A stretch of 64,000 bases of DNA from JANQIO01 sp965601975 (GCA_965601975.1 OZ271856.1:2170001-2234000), one strand, 5' to 3'; shown: positions 1-9,248, counted from the first letter of the stretch. Notes: a model not told the origin generated them from the sequence alone. Made by a program: numbers and translations.

Positions 1-336
1 GCGCTCAGTGTCCAGGAATTCCTTCTCGATGCGCTCCTGGAGTTCCACCCGGGCGCTGCCCTTCAGCTCGAGGGCATCCTTGAGTCGCTGGTTGCGGCGG
101 TTCCTGCGGTAGTAGGCCAGCATTTCAGTGAATGCCTCCTGGTGGCTCTCGCCTGCGATCAGTTTCTCGACCAGGTCGATATCGATGCCCATGCGGTAGG
201 CGATGCGACTGGGCCGGATATTGTGGGCGTAGAACTCGGCGACGATGCGGATCTGCTGCTCCAGGGGGTAGTGGCACTCGCGGGAGTAGCCGTAGGGCGG
301 AGAGGGTGTACGCGTGTCGGTCTTGGCGTCGCTCAT
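1..336 (-). CDS. Small HTH-like hypothetical protein, C-terminus beyond window
   Basis: An open reading frame runs from an ATG at 336 through the window edge, giving 112 codons without a stop. The product is hydrophilic and largely helical. Residues 30-60 (around IRPSRIAYRMGIDIDLVEKLIAG) resemble a helix-turn-helix of the kind in small DNA-binding or transposase-associated proteins, and a basic stretch (YYRRNRRNQR) follows. An in-frame ATG at 345 is also possible; neither start has a clear ribosome binding site. It lies 39 bp downstream of the RND permease on the same strand. I do not recognise a named family, so the DNA-binding idea is inference from the helix pattern. Confidence 0.55.
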   Translation of the reverse strand, partial: MSDAKTDTRTPSPPYGYSRECHYPLEQQIRIVAEFYAHNIRPSRIAYRMGIDIDLVEKLIAGESHQEAFTEMLAYYRRNRRNQRLKDALELKGSARVELQERIEKEFLDTER

Positions 337-375
337 GGCCTGCATACTAGTCGCTCGGCCGAACCCACGCCAGTA

Positions 376-3300
376 TCAGTGCTGTGCGGGCCCCGCGCTT
401 CGCAGCTGGCGAGACACCCACAGCAGCAGGGCGTCTCTCTTGATCCGGATATCCTCGCCGATGCAGTACAGGGCCGGCACCATGAACAGGGTGACCAGCA
501 GGGCGAACAGCACGCCGAAGGCCAGTGACAGGACCGCGGGCTTGAGGAACTCGGCGTTGACGGAGCGCTCCGCCAGGATCGGCATCAGCCCGATGAACGT
601 CGTGACCGTGGTCAGCAGGATGGGGCGGAAGCGGTAAACGCCGGCGTGTTCCACGGCCTGCATGGCCGATTCGCCACGCTCGCGCAGGCGCCCGATGTAG
701 TCGACCAGTACCAGGTTGTCATTGACCACAACGCCGGCGGCCGCGCCAATGCCGAACCAGGAGAACATGGCCATGGAAATGCCGAACATCAGGTGGCCGT
801 AGATAGCCCCCATGAAGCCGAACGGGATGGCGGTCATCACCAGCAGCGGCAGCCAGTAGGATTTGAACGCCACCGCGATCAGTGCGTACATGATGAACAG
901 GGCGATGATGTAAAGCGACATCAGCTCGGACAGGAAAAACTCTTCGTTTTCCGCCTGGCCCGCCTTCAGCACGACCAGGCCCGCGTGGCGTTCCTGCAGG
1001 GCCGGCAGGAAGTTGTTGTTCATGTCATTGCTGATGTCGCTCATCAGGTCGGCGGACAGGTCCGCACTGATGCGTACCATGCGTTCGCCGTCGCGACGCT
1101 GGATCTGTCGCAGGCCGGTGGTCAGCTCGACATCGACCACGGAGAACAGCGGCACTTCCCGGCCGTCCGCGGTCCTGACCCGGAACTCCCGCAGGCTGTC
1201 GAGGTTGCGCCGTTCCGCGGCGGGGTAGCGCACCATGACCTTGACGTCGCCGTTCTCCCGCGGCAGGCGCTGCACTTCTTCGCCGTAGTAGGCCTGCCGC
1301 ACCTGGCGGGAGACTTCTGCCAGGGTCAGCCCGATCTGCTCCGCCCCCGGCAGCAGCTTCATGTGCAGTTCCTCGGTCTGGCCCTGCAGGTTGTCGCGCA
1401 CAAAGAAGGTGCCGTCGTAGGACTGAAGCTGGGCCTTGAGATCCTGGCTGGCTTCCATCAGCACATCGCGGTCCCGGTGACGCAGCACGTAGGAGACCCC
1501 GGGGGTTTCCTGGTCAATGGTGTAGCCGATATTGATCTCATCGGCGTCGGGGACGTCCCCGACCAGCTCCCGCAGGCGCTCGGCGGCTTCCTTGCTGGTC
1601 ATGTCGCGCTCTTCCGGGGGCACCAGCTGGAAGATGGCGATGACGCTGTCACGCCGGGCCCGGGTGTACCACCCGTTGATCAGTTTCCCGGTGCCGCCGG
1701 CCTCGGCGCGCTCATCCACTTCGATCATCAGCTGGCGCTGGGCGGCCTGGAACTGGTCCAGGATCTCCAGCGAGCGGGTGTAGGGATTGCCGGTCGGCAT
1801 CTCGGCGCGGAGAAAGACCTGGGTTCCCTGCACTTCCGGCATGAACGCGAACTTCACCCAGCCGCTGGCAAAGACGCCAATGCTGATGATGAAGGCCGCC
1901 GCAAACAGGCTCGCCGTGAGGTAGCGATGCTGGAGGGCCTGCTTGAGCCAGCGCCGGTAGGTAAGATTGGCGAAATTGACGATCCCTTCCTCGACCCGCT
2001 TTTGCTGGCGCATCAGCCAGTTCAGCTTTTCCCGGTGCTTCAGCTCGCGCAGGTGGGCGGGCAGTATCAGGAAGGCCTCGATGATTGAGATCAGCAGTGC
2101 AACAGTAATCACCACCGACAGCTGCCGGGTTACCTGTGCCTCGGCGAGGGAGACAAAGAACCAGGGTGCGAAGGCCACCACCGTGGTGAGGACCGCAAAC
2201 ACCACCGGTTTGGACACCGCGTAGGCGCCCTCGATGGCGCTCTCTGGGCCACCGCCGCCGGCGGCGTGCGCGTGGTGGTGAATGCTCTCGCCCACCACGA
2301 TGGCGTCGTCGACGACAATGCCCAGTACCAGCAGGAAGGCGAAGGTGGACATTACGTTGAGCGACACGTCGTTTGCCGGCAGCAGCGAGAACGTACCGAA
2401 GAAGGCGACGGCGATGCCCGCGGTCACCCACAGGGCCACTTTCGGGCGCAGGCTCAGGATCAATACCATGAAGACCAGGAACAGCCCCAGTTTTGCCGAC
2501 TGGACCACGGTGCCCATGATCTCGTTGTAGACGTCCGAGGTGTCGAACCACAGGGTCAGCTCGACGCCAGGGGGCAGGGTGGCCCGGCGCTCGTCCATCC
2601 ATGCCTTGACGGTATCGCTGGTCTTGACCACCTGCATGAACTCGGTGGTCATGATCTGCAGCAGCACCGCGGGCTCTCCATCGAGGGTGGCGAGGATTTC
2701 CTCGTCCTCGAACCCGTCGATGATGGTGGCGACGTCACGCAGCCGGACGATGCCGCCGTCGGCCGTCTGGCGCACGACGATCTCGCCGAAGTCCTGCTCG
2801 TTATCGGCCAGGTTGCGCGCCCGCAGGCGCACGTCGCCGGTTTCAGTCCGCACCTGGCCGGATGACAGGTTGATGGAGCTGGCGCGCACCGCCGCGGCGA
2901 CCTGGTCGAAGCTGAGGCCGAAGCGGCGCATGTCGCGCTCGGACAGCTCGATGGAGACCTCTTCCTGCCGTGCCCCGAACAATTCGACAATGGACACGTG
3001 GGGCAGGGCGGCGAGTTCGTCGCGTAGATCTTCCGCCAGCCGCACCAGCTGGCGCTCGGTCAGCGCGTCGCTGTGTAGGGCGACCCGGGCCTGCTCGTCG
3101 CGGTAGATGGTGCGGCGGACCTGGATATTCTCCACGTCCCGGGGCAGGGAGGTCACCGAGTCGACCGCGTTCTTCACATCGTCGAGGAATACGTTGATGT
3201 CGACCCCGGCGTAGGTCTGTACATCGAGACGGGCAAAGTTCTCGCTGGCGGTGGCATAGACCCGGTAGACGTTGTCCAGCTCTTTCAGCGCCTGTTCGAA

Positions 3301-3501
3301 ACGCAGGATGATCTGCTCTTCGACTTCCTGGGGTGCGGCGCCGGGCCAGCTCGCCTCGATTTCGACCTGGTTGGTCTTGAACAGCGGGAAGGGCTCGCGC
3401 TCCATGGAGATAAAGCCCAGTGCACCGGCCAGCAGGATGCCGACCATCAGCAGGTTGGCTGCCACCGGGTTGTACACCCACCAGGCAATCAGCCGCCTCA
3501 T
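376..3501 (-). CDS. RND-family efflux transporter permease (AcrB/MexB-like)
   Basis: The 1041-residue product has the length and layout of an inner-membrane RND pump: an N-terminal membrane helix (residues 10-32), a large periplasmic porter domain, a block of helices near 330-500, a second porter domain and a final helix block near 850-1010. The TM4 signature LGIVVDDAIVVGES carries the paired aspartates that relay protons in this superfamily. The substrate cannot be told from sequence. The ATG follows the TAA of the adaptor gene directly (TAAATG), so the two are co-transcribed. No outer-membrane TolC-like partner is present in the window, so a shared one is probably used. Confidence 0.93.
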   Translation of the reverse strand: MRRLIAWWVYNPVAANLLMVGILLAGALGFISMEREPFPLFKTNQVEIEASWPGAAPQEVEEQIILRFEQALKELDNVYRVYATASENFARLDVQTYAGVDINVFLDDVKNAVDSVTSLPRDVENIQVRRTIYRDEQARVALHSDALTERQLVRLAEDLRDELAALPHVSIVELFGARQEEVSIELSERDMRRFGLSFDQVAAAVRASSINLSSGQVRTETGDVRLRARNLADNEQDFGEIVVRQTADGGIVRLRDVATIIDGFEDEEILATLDGEPAVLLQIMTTEFMQVVKTSDTVKAWMDERRATLPPGVELTLWFDTSDVYNEIMGTVVQSAKLGLFLVFMVLILSLRPKVALWVTAGIAVAFFGTFSLLPANDVSLNVMSTFAFLLVLGIVVDDAIVVGESIHHHAHAAGGGGPESAIEGAYAVSKPVVFAVLTTVVAFAPWFFVSLAEAQVTRQLSVVITVALLISIIEAFLILPAHLRELKHREKLNWLMRQQKRVEEGIVNFANLTYRRWLKQALQHRYLTASLFAAAFIISIGVFASGWVKFAFMPEVQGTQVFLRAEMPTGNPYTRSLEILDQFQAAQRQLMIEVDERAEAGGTGKLINGWYTRARRDSVIAIFQLVPPEERDMTSKEAAERLRELVGDVPDADEINIGYTIDQETPGVSYVLRHRDRDVLMEASQDLKAQLQSYDGTFFVRDNLQGQTEELHMKLLPGAEQIGLTLAEVSRQVRQAYYGEEVQRLPRENGDVKVMVRYPAAERRNLDSLREFRVRTADGREVPLFSVVDVELTTGLRQIQRRDGERMVRISADLSADLMSDISNDMNNNFLPALQERHAGLVVLKAGQAENEEFFLSELMSLYIIALFIMYALIAVAFKSYWLPLLVMTAIPFGFMGAIYGHLMFGISMAMFSWFGIGAAAGVVVNDNLVLVDYIGRLRERGESAMQAVEHAGVYRFRPILLTTVTTFIGLMPILAERSVNAEFLKPAVLSLAFGVLFALLVTLFMVPALYCIGEDIRIKRDALLLWVSRQLRSAGPAQH

Positions 3502-4707
3502 TTAGCCCTTTCCGTTGTCTGCGGTAGCGGTTCCGGCAATGGAGCTGGCATCGTTGCCGCCGGCCTGCAGCGCCATGCCCGGGATCGGGTTGCGAATGGT
3601 GGAGGTGATCAGGCGGTCACCCGACTTGATGCCGCTGGCGATGATGGCGAAGTCGGGTGAACTGTGGGTGACGCTGACCTTGCGGATATCCAGCTGGTCG
3701 TCTTCATCCAGCACATAAACGGTGTCCCCGGCGCGCAGGGCGTTGCGCGGAATGCGCACGGCGTCCGCCAGCTCCCGCCCGTGTACGGTGGCGGTAACAT
3801 AGAGTCCGACCGCCAGCGGCATGCCCGTCGCGGAGCGATTGGCGCCATAGGGATCTTCGACTTCGGCGATGGCATACAGGGTCCGTGTATCGCTGTCGAT
3901 GGAGGCGTCCAGTCGCAGCAGTTCACCGTCCCAGGTCTGCATCTGCCCGGCCACGTCGGCGTTGAAGGTGACTTTCAGGCCGTTGCCCGGCTCCGCGAAG
4001 AAACCGATCGGCAGGCCCAGTGCCGCCAACTGGTCGTAGGTGATGGGCAGCCGGATCTCGACCCTGTCGGTGGCGAAGGCCCGACCCAGCGGCGTGCCGA
4101 CGGTGATGTACTGGCCGAGATCGACGTAGGTCTCCGCGATGCGGCCGACAAAGGGCAGGGAGACGCGGGTGCGCTTGAGGTTGACCCGCGCCTGCTCGAG
4201 GTCCGCTTCGGCGGCCTTGAGCGCCGCCCGCGCTTCGGCGACCTGGGGTTTCTTGAGCGCCAGGTCAGAGGGATTGGGTGTGCCGCGCAGCTGTTTGCGG
4301 GCCACGTCGGCGTCTGCCAGCGCCAGTTCCAGGGCAACGGTCGCCTCGGCGACCCGGGCCTCGGCCTGGTTAAGGGACAGCTGGTAATCGGTGTCTTCGA
4401 TCTGGACCAGGGTGCCATCGGGGCTGACGTGACCCCCTTCCATGAATTCCCGGGACACGTCGGTGATGCGGCCGCTCACCTCGGCCACCATATCGATGGA
4501 CACACGGGAGCGCACTTCGCCCTGCGTAACAACTTCCAGGGTAACCAGGTCCGATTCGACGCTCTCTACGAAGACCGTGATCGGTCGCGGGCCCTGTTCG
4601 CGCTTCTCCGGCTCGGGTTTGTTGGCCATGAGCATGGCGGCGATGCCGACACCAGCCCCAAGCACAATGAGCGGAGTAATTATTCTAATCAGCCTGTTAT
4701 CCCCCAA
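3502..4707 (-). CDS. RND efflux periplasmic adaptor (membrane fusion protein)
   Basis: The 401-residue protein has one N-terminal membrane anchor (about residues 8-29), then the usual membrane-fusion-protein order: barrel-sandwich half-motif, alpha-helical hairpin rich in Ala/Glu/Arg (about 110-170), second lipoyl half and beta-barrel. It would link the downstream permease to an outer-membrane channel. The start chosen is TTG at 4707, because an ATG start at the next candidate (MLMANKP) would delete most of the membrane anchor; a weak AGGG lies just upstream. It is first in a two-gene operon with the permease and diverges from the hydrolase at 4898. Confidence 0.88.
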   Translation of the reverse strand: MGDNRLIRIITPLIVLGAGVGIAAMLMANKPEPEKREQGPRPITVFVESVESDLVTLEVVTQGEVRSRVSIDMVAEVSGRITDVSREFMEGGHVSPDGTLVQIEDTDYQLSLNQAEARVAEATVALELALADADVARKQLRGTPNPSDLALKKPQVAEARAALKAAEADLEQARVNLKRTRVSLPFVGRIAETYVDLGQYITVGTPLGRAFATDRVEIRLPITYDQLAALGLPIGFFAEPGNGLKVTFNADVAGQMQTWDGELLRLDASIDSDTRTLYAIAEVEDPYGANRSATGMPLAVGLYVTATVHGRELADAVRIPRNALRAGDTVYVLDEDDQLDIRKVSVTHSSPDFAIIASGIKSGDRLITSTIRNPIPGMALQAGGNDASSIAGTATADNGKG

Positions 4708-4800
4708 AAGCCCTTTGCGATGCCACGCCCCGATGCCGGGTACGCACCGGCGTGCTGTCGCAACTGGGGTTCGCCTGTATGGCGAGTAAACGTACGCTTA

Positions 4801-4863
4801 ACTATACCCTAATTTATCTGGGTCAGGTGAAGTCTTGCACCGCTGACCCCAATGGGTTATCAA
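4801..4863. promoter_or_regulatory. Divergent promoter region with inverted repeat (RND pump / hydrolase)
   Basis: The 190-bp gap between the divergent genes contains a 7-bp inverted repeat, GGGTCAG (4820-4826) and CTGACCC (4843-4849), separated by 16 bp. On the minus strand TATAGT (4801-4806) is a good -10 for the efflux operon, though no good -35 is seen. On the plus strand TTGCAC-N17-TATCAA (4835-4863) is a modest promoter for the hydrolase and overlaps the repeat. A regulator binding the repeat could act on both genes; none is encoded adjacently. This is a sequence-pattern inference. Confidence 0.4.
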
Positions 4864-4897
4864 CATTTGAAAATAATGACTGACAGAAGGAAGGCCC

Positions 4898-6400
4898 ATG
4901 ACCCGAGCGCGGTTTGCTCTACCGGTATTTGCCCTGTGTTTCATCCTGAGCGGCTGCGGCAGCGGCGACAGCATCGGCAAGCTGGATGACCCCGATGCCG
5001 CCCCCAGTTTTCTGCCGGTCAGCGTCCCGGTCGTGTCCGATCCCCCCGACGAAGGAAGCTATTTCCTGCTGCAGGAGAGCTTCGACCTGGCGGATATCGG
5101 CTACGAGGCGGTGGAGTATTTCTTCGAGGGGAATGCGACCGCCTTCACCAACCTCAACGCATTGCAGAACGACGGCTTCTGGGAGGCAGAACCCGCGGAG
5201 CAGGCAGCCTACCGGACCCGCCTGGTCGTGCATCGACCGATTGACTCCTCTGGCTTCAACGGCTCCGTGCTGGTGGAGTGGCTGAACGTCACCGCCGGCT
5301 TTGACACACCGCCCAGCTGGGGTAGCGGTCACGTCGAGATGTACCGCGACGGACATATCTGGATCGGCGTCTCGGCCCAGTTCGTCGGTATCGAGGGGAG
5401 CGGCAGTGGCGTTGCGCCGCTGTATCTGAAGGCGATCAACCCGGCCCGCTACGGCAGCCTTGTGCACCCGGGTGACAGCTTCTCCTACGATATTTTCAGC
5501 CAGGTGACGCCTATACTGCGCGGGCAGGCCAATGCCGATGTGCTGGCCGGCATGGTGCCGGATCGCATCGTCGCCTACGGGGAGTCCCAGTCCGCGGGTC
5601 GCCTGGTGACCTACATCAACGCGGTGCAGCCGCTGTACGACGCCTATGACGGTTTCATGGTGCACAGTCGCGGCGACGGTTCGTCACCCCTGGCCCAGGA
5701 GCCGCAGGTGCCCATCCCCACGCCGGACAATCCCCTTATCCGCACGGACAACCGGGCGCCGGTGCTGACCTTCCAGACCGAAACCGACCTGACCATTCTC
5801 GGCTATGCGTCGGCGCGCCAGGACGATTCGAACAGCTTCCGCCTGTGGGAAGTGGCCGGTACCGCGCATGGCGACTATTACAGCTTTATCAGCGGCCGCG
5901 AGGACTCGGTGGGCGAGCCCCGCTTCGCGGAAGTCGTCGAAGTGGCGGGTGTGCCGGGCTTTATCAATTGCCCGGTGCCGAGCAACTCCGGCCCCATGCA
6001 CTACGTGTTCGCCGCCGCCGTGCGGGCGCTGGATGCCTGGGTCAATGATGGCACGCTGCCGCCGGTGTCGCCCAGGCTCAACCTGCTGGACGACCAGACC
6101 GGCTTTGTCCGCGACGATCTCGGCAATGCCACCGGCGGTATCCGCACCGCGCACGTCGATGCACCGACCGCGCTGCTGTCCGGAGAGGGCAACAGCGGCG
6201 GCCTGTGCATCCTGTTCGGATTAACCGAGTTGTTTTCCGCGGACCTGCTGGCCAGCCTCTATGTCGACGAGGCGGGCTATGTGGCGGCGGTCACCGAGGC
6301 GACCAATGCCGCGGTAGCGGCGGGATTTGTCCTGCCCGAGGACGCCGACGACATCATTGCCTGGGCACCCCAGCAGTGGCGTAACCAGACCAGCCAGTAG
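4898..6400 (+). CDS. Lipoprotein alpha/beta hydrolase domain protein
   Basis: The 500-residue product starts with a lipoprotein signal peptide (hydrophobic stretch then LSGC at about residues 18-21), so it is probably anchored to a membrane facing the periplasm. The body contains the nucleophile-elbow-like motif YGESQSAGR near residue 230 and a late AGTAHGDYY histidine motif near 330, as in the Abhydrolase_10 family of secreted esterase-like proteins. The substrate is unknown. A ribosome binding site (GAAGGAAGG) precedes the ATG. It converges with the LysR gene, with only 8 bp between the stop codons. Confidence 0.8.
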   Translation: MTRARFALPVFALCFILSGCGSGDSIGKLDDPDAAPSFLPVSVPVVSDPPDEGSYFLLQESFDLADIGYEAVEYFFEGNATAFTNLNALQNDGFWEAEPAEQAAYRTRLVVHRPIDSSGFNGSVLVEWLNVTAGFDTPPSWGSGHVEMYRDGHIWIGVSAQFVGIEGSGSGVAPLYLKAINPARYGSLVHPGDSFSYDIFSQVTPILRGQANADVLAGMVPDRIVAYGESQSAGRLVTYINAVQPLYDAYDGFMVHSRGDGSSPLAQEPQVPIPTPDNPLIRTDNRAPVLTFQTETDLTILGYASARQDDSNSFRLWEVAGTAHGDYYSFISGREDSVGEPRFAEVVEVAGVPGFINCPVPSNSGPMHYVFAAAVRALDAWVNDGTLPPVSPRLNLLDDQTGFVRDDLGNATGGIRTAHVDAPTALLSGEGNSGGLCILFGLTELFSADLLASLYVDEAGYVAAVTEATNAAVAAGFVLPEDADDIIAWAPQQWRNQTSQ

Positions 6401-6408
6401 ATCCTGCG

Positions 6409-7320
6409 CTAGGTGACGAGATCCCAGTATGGGCGCTCTCCGATCGTGTCGGAGAGTTCGTCCACGAAAAGGCGCACCTTACTGGACAGGTGTCGGTGGC
6501 GCGGATAGAGCGCGCACAAGGTCAGCGGGGTGGGTTCATAGTCGCACATCAGGGTGCGCAACTCGCCCGCCTGTAGTGCGGCCCCGACGATGAACGTGGG
6601 GAGCAACGCAATCCCCTGGTCCCGGCGCGCTGCCGCGGCAAGCACCTCGCCGTTGTTTGACCACATGGCGCAGCTTATCCCCACCGACACTTCCCCCTCC
6701 GGCCCGTGCAGGCGCCACTGGACGCCGCTTTCCTGGTAGCCGTAATGCAGGCACCGGTGCTGTTTGAGGTCTGCCGGTGTCACCGGCTCCCCGTGGGCCT
6801 GCAGGTAGGCGGGAGAGGCGCACAGCACGCGGCGGGCAGAGGTCAGTTCCCGGGTGACCAGGCTAGTGAAAACCCGCGGTTCGCTGATGCGCAGCGAGAC
6901 ATCGAAGCCTTCCTCGAGGGGATCGACGAAGCGATCGCTGAGGGCCAGCTCGATGTGCAGCTCCGGGTACTTTCCCATGAAGCCCGCCACGATGTCCGCC
7001 ATATGCAGGGTACCGAAGGACATGGGCGCGTTGACCCGCAGGGTGCCACGGGGCGAGTCCTGCAGCTCGCCGACTGCCGCGACCGCGGCGTCGAGCTCGG
7101 CAACGATGTTGCTGCAGCGTTCGTAAAACGCCGCCCCGGTGTCGGTCGGTGACACCCGACGGGTGGAGCGCCTCAGCAGCTGGGCGCCAAGGGCGTCCTC
7201 GAGCTTCTTGACCTGCTTGTTTACCACGGAGCGTGAAACGCCCATTTCCCGGGCGGCAGCGGCAAATCCTCCGGCTTCCACGACCCGACTGAAGCTGCGG
7301 ATACCCTCCAGCATGTCCAT
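6409..7320 (-). CDS. LysR-family transcriptional regulator
   Basis: The 303-residue protein has the family's length and order: an N-terminal winged helix-turn-helix (residues 1-60, MDMLEGIRSFSRVVEAGGF at the start) and a C-terminal periplasmic-binding-protein-like effector domain. The ATG at 7320 is chosen because GGAG lies 6 bp upstream; an in-frame TTG at 7341 lacks a comparable site. It faces the first pirin gene, and the gap holds a matching inverted repeat at 7335-7363. LysR regulators usually control the divergent neighbour, and a LysR gene beside a pirin also occurs in Escherichia coli (yhaJ/yhaK). Effector unknown. Confidence 0.9.
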   Translation of the reverse strand: MDMLEGIRSFSRVVEAGGFAAAAREMGVSRSVVNKQVKKLEDALGAQLLRRSTRRVSPTDTGAAFYERCSNIVAELDAAVAAVGELQDSPRGTLRVNAPMSFGTLHMADIVAGFMGKYPELHIELALSDRFVDPLEEGFDVSLRISEPRVFTSLVTRELTSARRVLCASPAYLQAHGEPVTPADLKQHRCLHYGYQESGVQWRLHGPEGEVSVGISCAMWSNNGEVLAAAARRDQGIALLPTFIVGAALQAGELRTLMCDYEPTPLTLCALYPRHRHLSSKVRLFVDELSDTIGERPYWDLVT

Positions 7321-7334
7321 TGATTGTCTCCAAA

Positions 7335-7363
7335 TAGGCAACAGTATGTTTCCATTTTGCCTA
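7335..7363. promoter_or_regulatory. Candidate LysR operator between lysR-type gene and pirin
   Basis: A perfect inverted repeat TAGGCAA (7335-7341) and TTGCCTA (7357-7363) is separated by 15 bp and lies in the 107-bp gap between the divergent regulator and pirin genes. The spacing and symmetry suit a dimer of LysR-type DNA-binding domains. It begins 15 bp upstream of the regulator start, so autorepression is plausible. Inference from symmetry and position only. Confidence 0.5.
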
Positions 7364-7427
7364 ATTGTTTCTTATGCGGCAATGAATGATAGTGGTGGTC
7401 ATCAAGCAACGATCCGGGAGGACCCAA

Positions 7428-8126
7428 ATGATGACGATTCGACGCAGCGAAGAACGGGGCGTGGCGAACTTTGGCTGGCTCAACAGCCGCCATACGTTTT
7501 CCTTCGGCCACTACTTCGACCAGAACCACATGGGCCACGGGCCCCTGCGGGTGATCAACGAGGACAAGGTCAAGCCGGCCCAGGGGTTCGATACCCACGG
7601 CCACCGCGATATGGAGATCATCTCCTATGTGCTGGACGGCGCGCTGGAGCACAAGGACAGCATGGGCAACGGTTCCATCATCGCGCCGGGCGACGTGCAG
7701 CGCATGACCGCCGGCACCGGTGTTCGCCACAGCGAGTACAACGCCTCCGACAGCGACGATGTGCACTTCCTGCAGATCTGGATTCTGCCCGAGAGCCAGG
7801 GCCTGAACCCAGGCTACGAGCAGAAGGCCTTCACCCGCGAGGACAAGCTGAACCAATTGCGTCTGGTGGGTTCCCGGGACGCCCGTGATGGCTCCGTCCT
7901 GATCCACCGGGACGTGGACCTGTACGCCGGCATCTTCGAGGCCGGGCAGGGCGCCGAGCAGGGCATCGCCGAGGGTCGCAAGGCCTGGCTGCAGGTTGTC
8001 CAGGGCAAGGTGACCCTCAACGGTGAAACCCTCTACGCCGGTGACGGGGTCGCCATCGAGGGTGCGACAGCGTTGGAACTCAGCGCGGTCGAGGAGTCCG
8101 AGGTCCTGCTCTTTGATATGGGCTGA
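7428..8126 (+). CDS. Pirin family protein (YhaK-like bicupin)
   Basis: The 232-residue product is a cupin protein of the pirin family. The N-terminal half has the typical sequence RRSEERGVANFGWLNSRHTF, then a metal-site region with histidines in GFDTHGHRDMEI and GTGVRHSEYN. Some pirins act as quercetin 2,3-dioxygenases or redox sensors; the role here is unknown. The ATG at 7428 is supported by GGAGG five bases upstream. It is the first of two consecutive pirin genes. Its last codons lie in a 21-bp tandem repeat that re-creates the C-terminal residues and stop codon several times downstream. Confidence 0.88.
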   Translation: MMTIRRSEERGVANFGWLNSRHTFSFGHYFDQNHMGHGPLRVINEDKVKPAQGFDTHGHRDMEIISYVLDGALEHKDSMGNGSIIAPGDVQRMTAGTGVRHSEYNASDSDDVHFLQIWILPESQGLNPGYEQKAFTREDKLNQLRLVGSRDARDGSVLIHRDVDLYAGIFEAGQGAEQGIAEGRKAWLQVVQGKVTLNGETLYAGDGVAIEGATALELSAVEESEVLLFDMG

Positions 8127-8210
8127 GGGCTTTTTGATATGGGCTGAAGGCTCTTTGACATGGGCTGAAGGCTCTTTGATTTGGGCTGAAGGCTCTTTGA
8201 CATGGGCTGA
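8109..8210. repeat. 21-bp tandem repeat across the 3' end of the pirin gene
   Basis: Four full copies (8109-8129, 8130-8150, 8151-8171, 8172-8192) and one 18-bp partial copy (8193-8210) of a 21-bp unit are present, with core TTTGAYATGGGCTGA and a few substitutions. The first copy encodes the final residues LFDMG and the stop of the pirin. Because 21 is a multiple of three, every copy keeps a TGA in the same frame. The array fills part of the 198-bp gap before the next pirin. It looks like slippage-driven expansion. Confidence 0.95.
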
Positions 8211-8324
8211 TTGCGAGACGCTTTCATCGAAAAAACCGCACGCGGTCTTCTGAACGAAGCCGCGTGCTCTCGCGTACCTTATGCTGTACGGGTTCAGCCC
8301 GAGACCCCTTCAAGGAGAGTACCC

Positions 8325-9227
8325 ATGAGTTATTCCAAGGCCGCGGAAGCGGATTGCCAGCAACACCAGGGCAGCATCGCACTGTTGATCGAGCCCAGGG
8401 TTGCCGACCTGGGGGAGTTCAGCGTGCGTCGCGCGCTGCCGTCCCGGGAACGCCGGATGGTGGGGCCGTTCGTGTTCTTCGACCACATGGGGCCGGCGGA
8501 ATTTCCGCCGGGCAAGGGCATCTCGGTGAGGCCCCACCCGCATATCGGTATCGCCACGATTACCTACCTGTTCGAAGGGGAAATCATGCACCGGGACAGC
8601 CTCGGAGTGACCCAGCCGATCCAGCCCGGGGCCATCAACCTGATGACCGCAGGGCGCGGCATCGTGCACTCTGAGCGGGCCGGGGCCGACCTGGACGAGA
8701 CCTCCAGGCTGCATGGGATACAGTCCTGGATCGCACTGCCCGACGACGAGCAGGAATGCGAGCCGGACTTCACCCACTACCCGGCGAGCGAGCTGCCGGA
8801 GGTGTCTCTCCCCGGCGCGCAGGTGCACCTGATCATGGGCGAGGCCTTCGGTGCATCATCGCCGGTGAAAACCTATTCGCCCACCCTGTACATGGAGTGC
8901 AAGCTCGAGGCCGGGGCCGAACTGAGCCTCCCGGACAGCGCGAGCGAACTGGCCCTGTACGTGGTGGAAGGCGCCGTTGAGGTCGAGGGCGATACCCTCA
9001 CCACCGGTGTCATGGCCGTGGGCTGTCCCGGCAAGACCGTCGCCCTGAAGGCCCTGGAGGCCAGCCGGGTAATGGTGATTGGCGGCGAGTCTGTCGGTGA
9101 GCGCCACATATTCTGGAATTTTGTGCACTCCTCGCCCGAGCGCATCGAACAGGCCAAGGACGACTGGCGCGAGCAGCGCTTCCCGGACGTGCCTGGCGAC
9201 GACGAATTTATTCCACTGCCGGATTGA
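8325..9227 (+). CDS. Pirin family protein (second, longer subfamily)
   Basis: The 300-residue protein is a full-length two-cupin pirin. The N-terminal cupin shows the family motif FDHMGPAEFPPG and the metal ligands in HPHIGIATITYLFEGEIMHRDS, followed by RGIVHSER; the C-terminal half ends in a conserved pirin tail (FWNFVHSSPERIEQAK). The start at 8325 is set by AAGGAGAG just upstream; the frame extends further 5' but without such a site. It differs enough from the preceding pirin to be another subfamily rather than a recent duplicate. The nitroreductase gene follows 21 bp later and is probably co-transcribed. Confidence 0.9.
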   Translation: MSYSKAAEADCQQHQGSIALLIEPRVADLGEFSVRRALPSRERRMVGPFVFFDHMGPAEFPPGKGISVRPHPHIGIATITYLFEGEIMHRDSLGVTQPIQPGAINLMTAGRGIVHSERAGADLDETSRLHGIQSWIALPDDEQECEPDFTHYPASELPEVSLPGAQVHLIMGEAFGASSPVKTYSPTLYMECKLEAGAELSLPDSASELALYVVEGAVEVEGDTLTTGVMAVGCPGKTVALKALEASRVMVIGGESVGERHIFWNFVHSSPERIEQAKDDWREQRFPDVPGDDEFIPLPD

Positions 9228-9248
9228 ACACAGATCAAGGAGCAAGCA

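Noticed and set aside
646..2088. 480-codon open frame antisense to the RND permease
   Set aside because: The permease frame carries the RND signature; the antisense frame is His/Gln/Gly-rich, as is usual for such shadows.
7321..7341. Upstream TTG start for the LysR gene
   Set aside because: It would run the gene into the inverted repeat and lacks a ribosome binding site; ATG 7320 has GGAG at good spacing.
8109..8210. Possible CRISPR array
   Set aside because: The repeats are directly adjacent with no spacers and are partly coding; this is a simple tandem repeat, and no cas gene is present.
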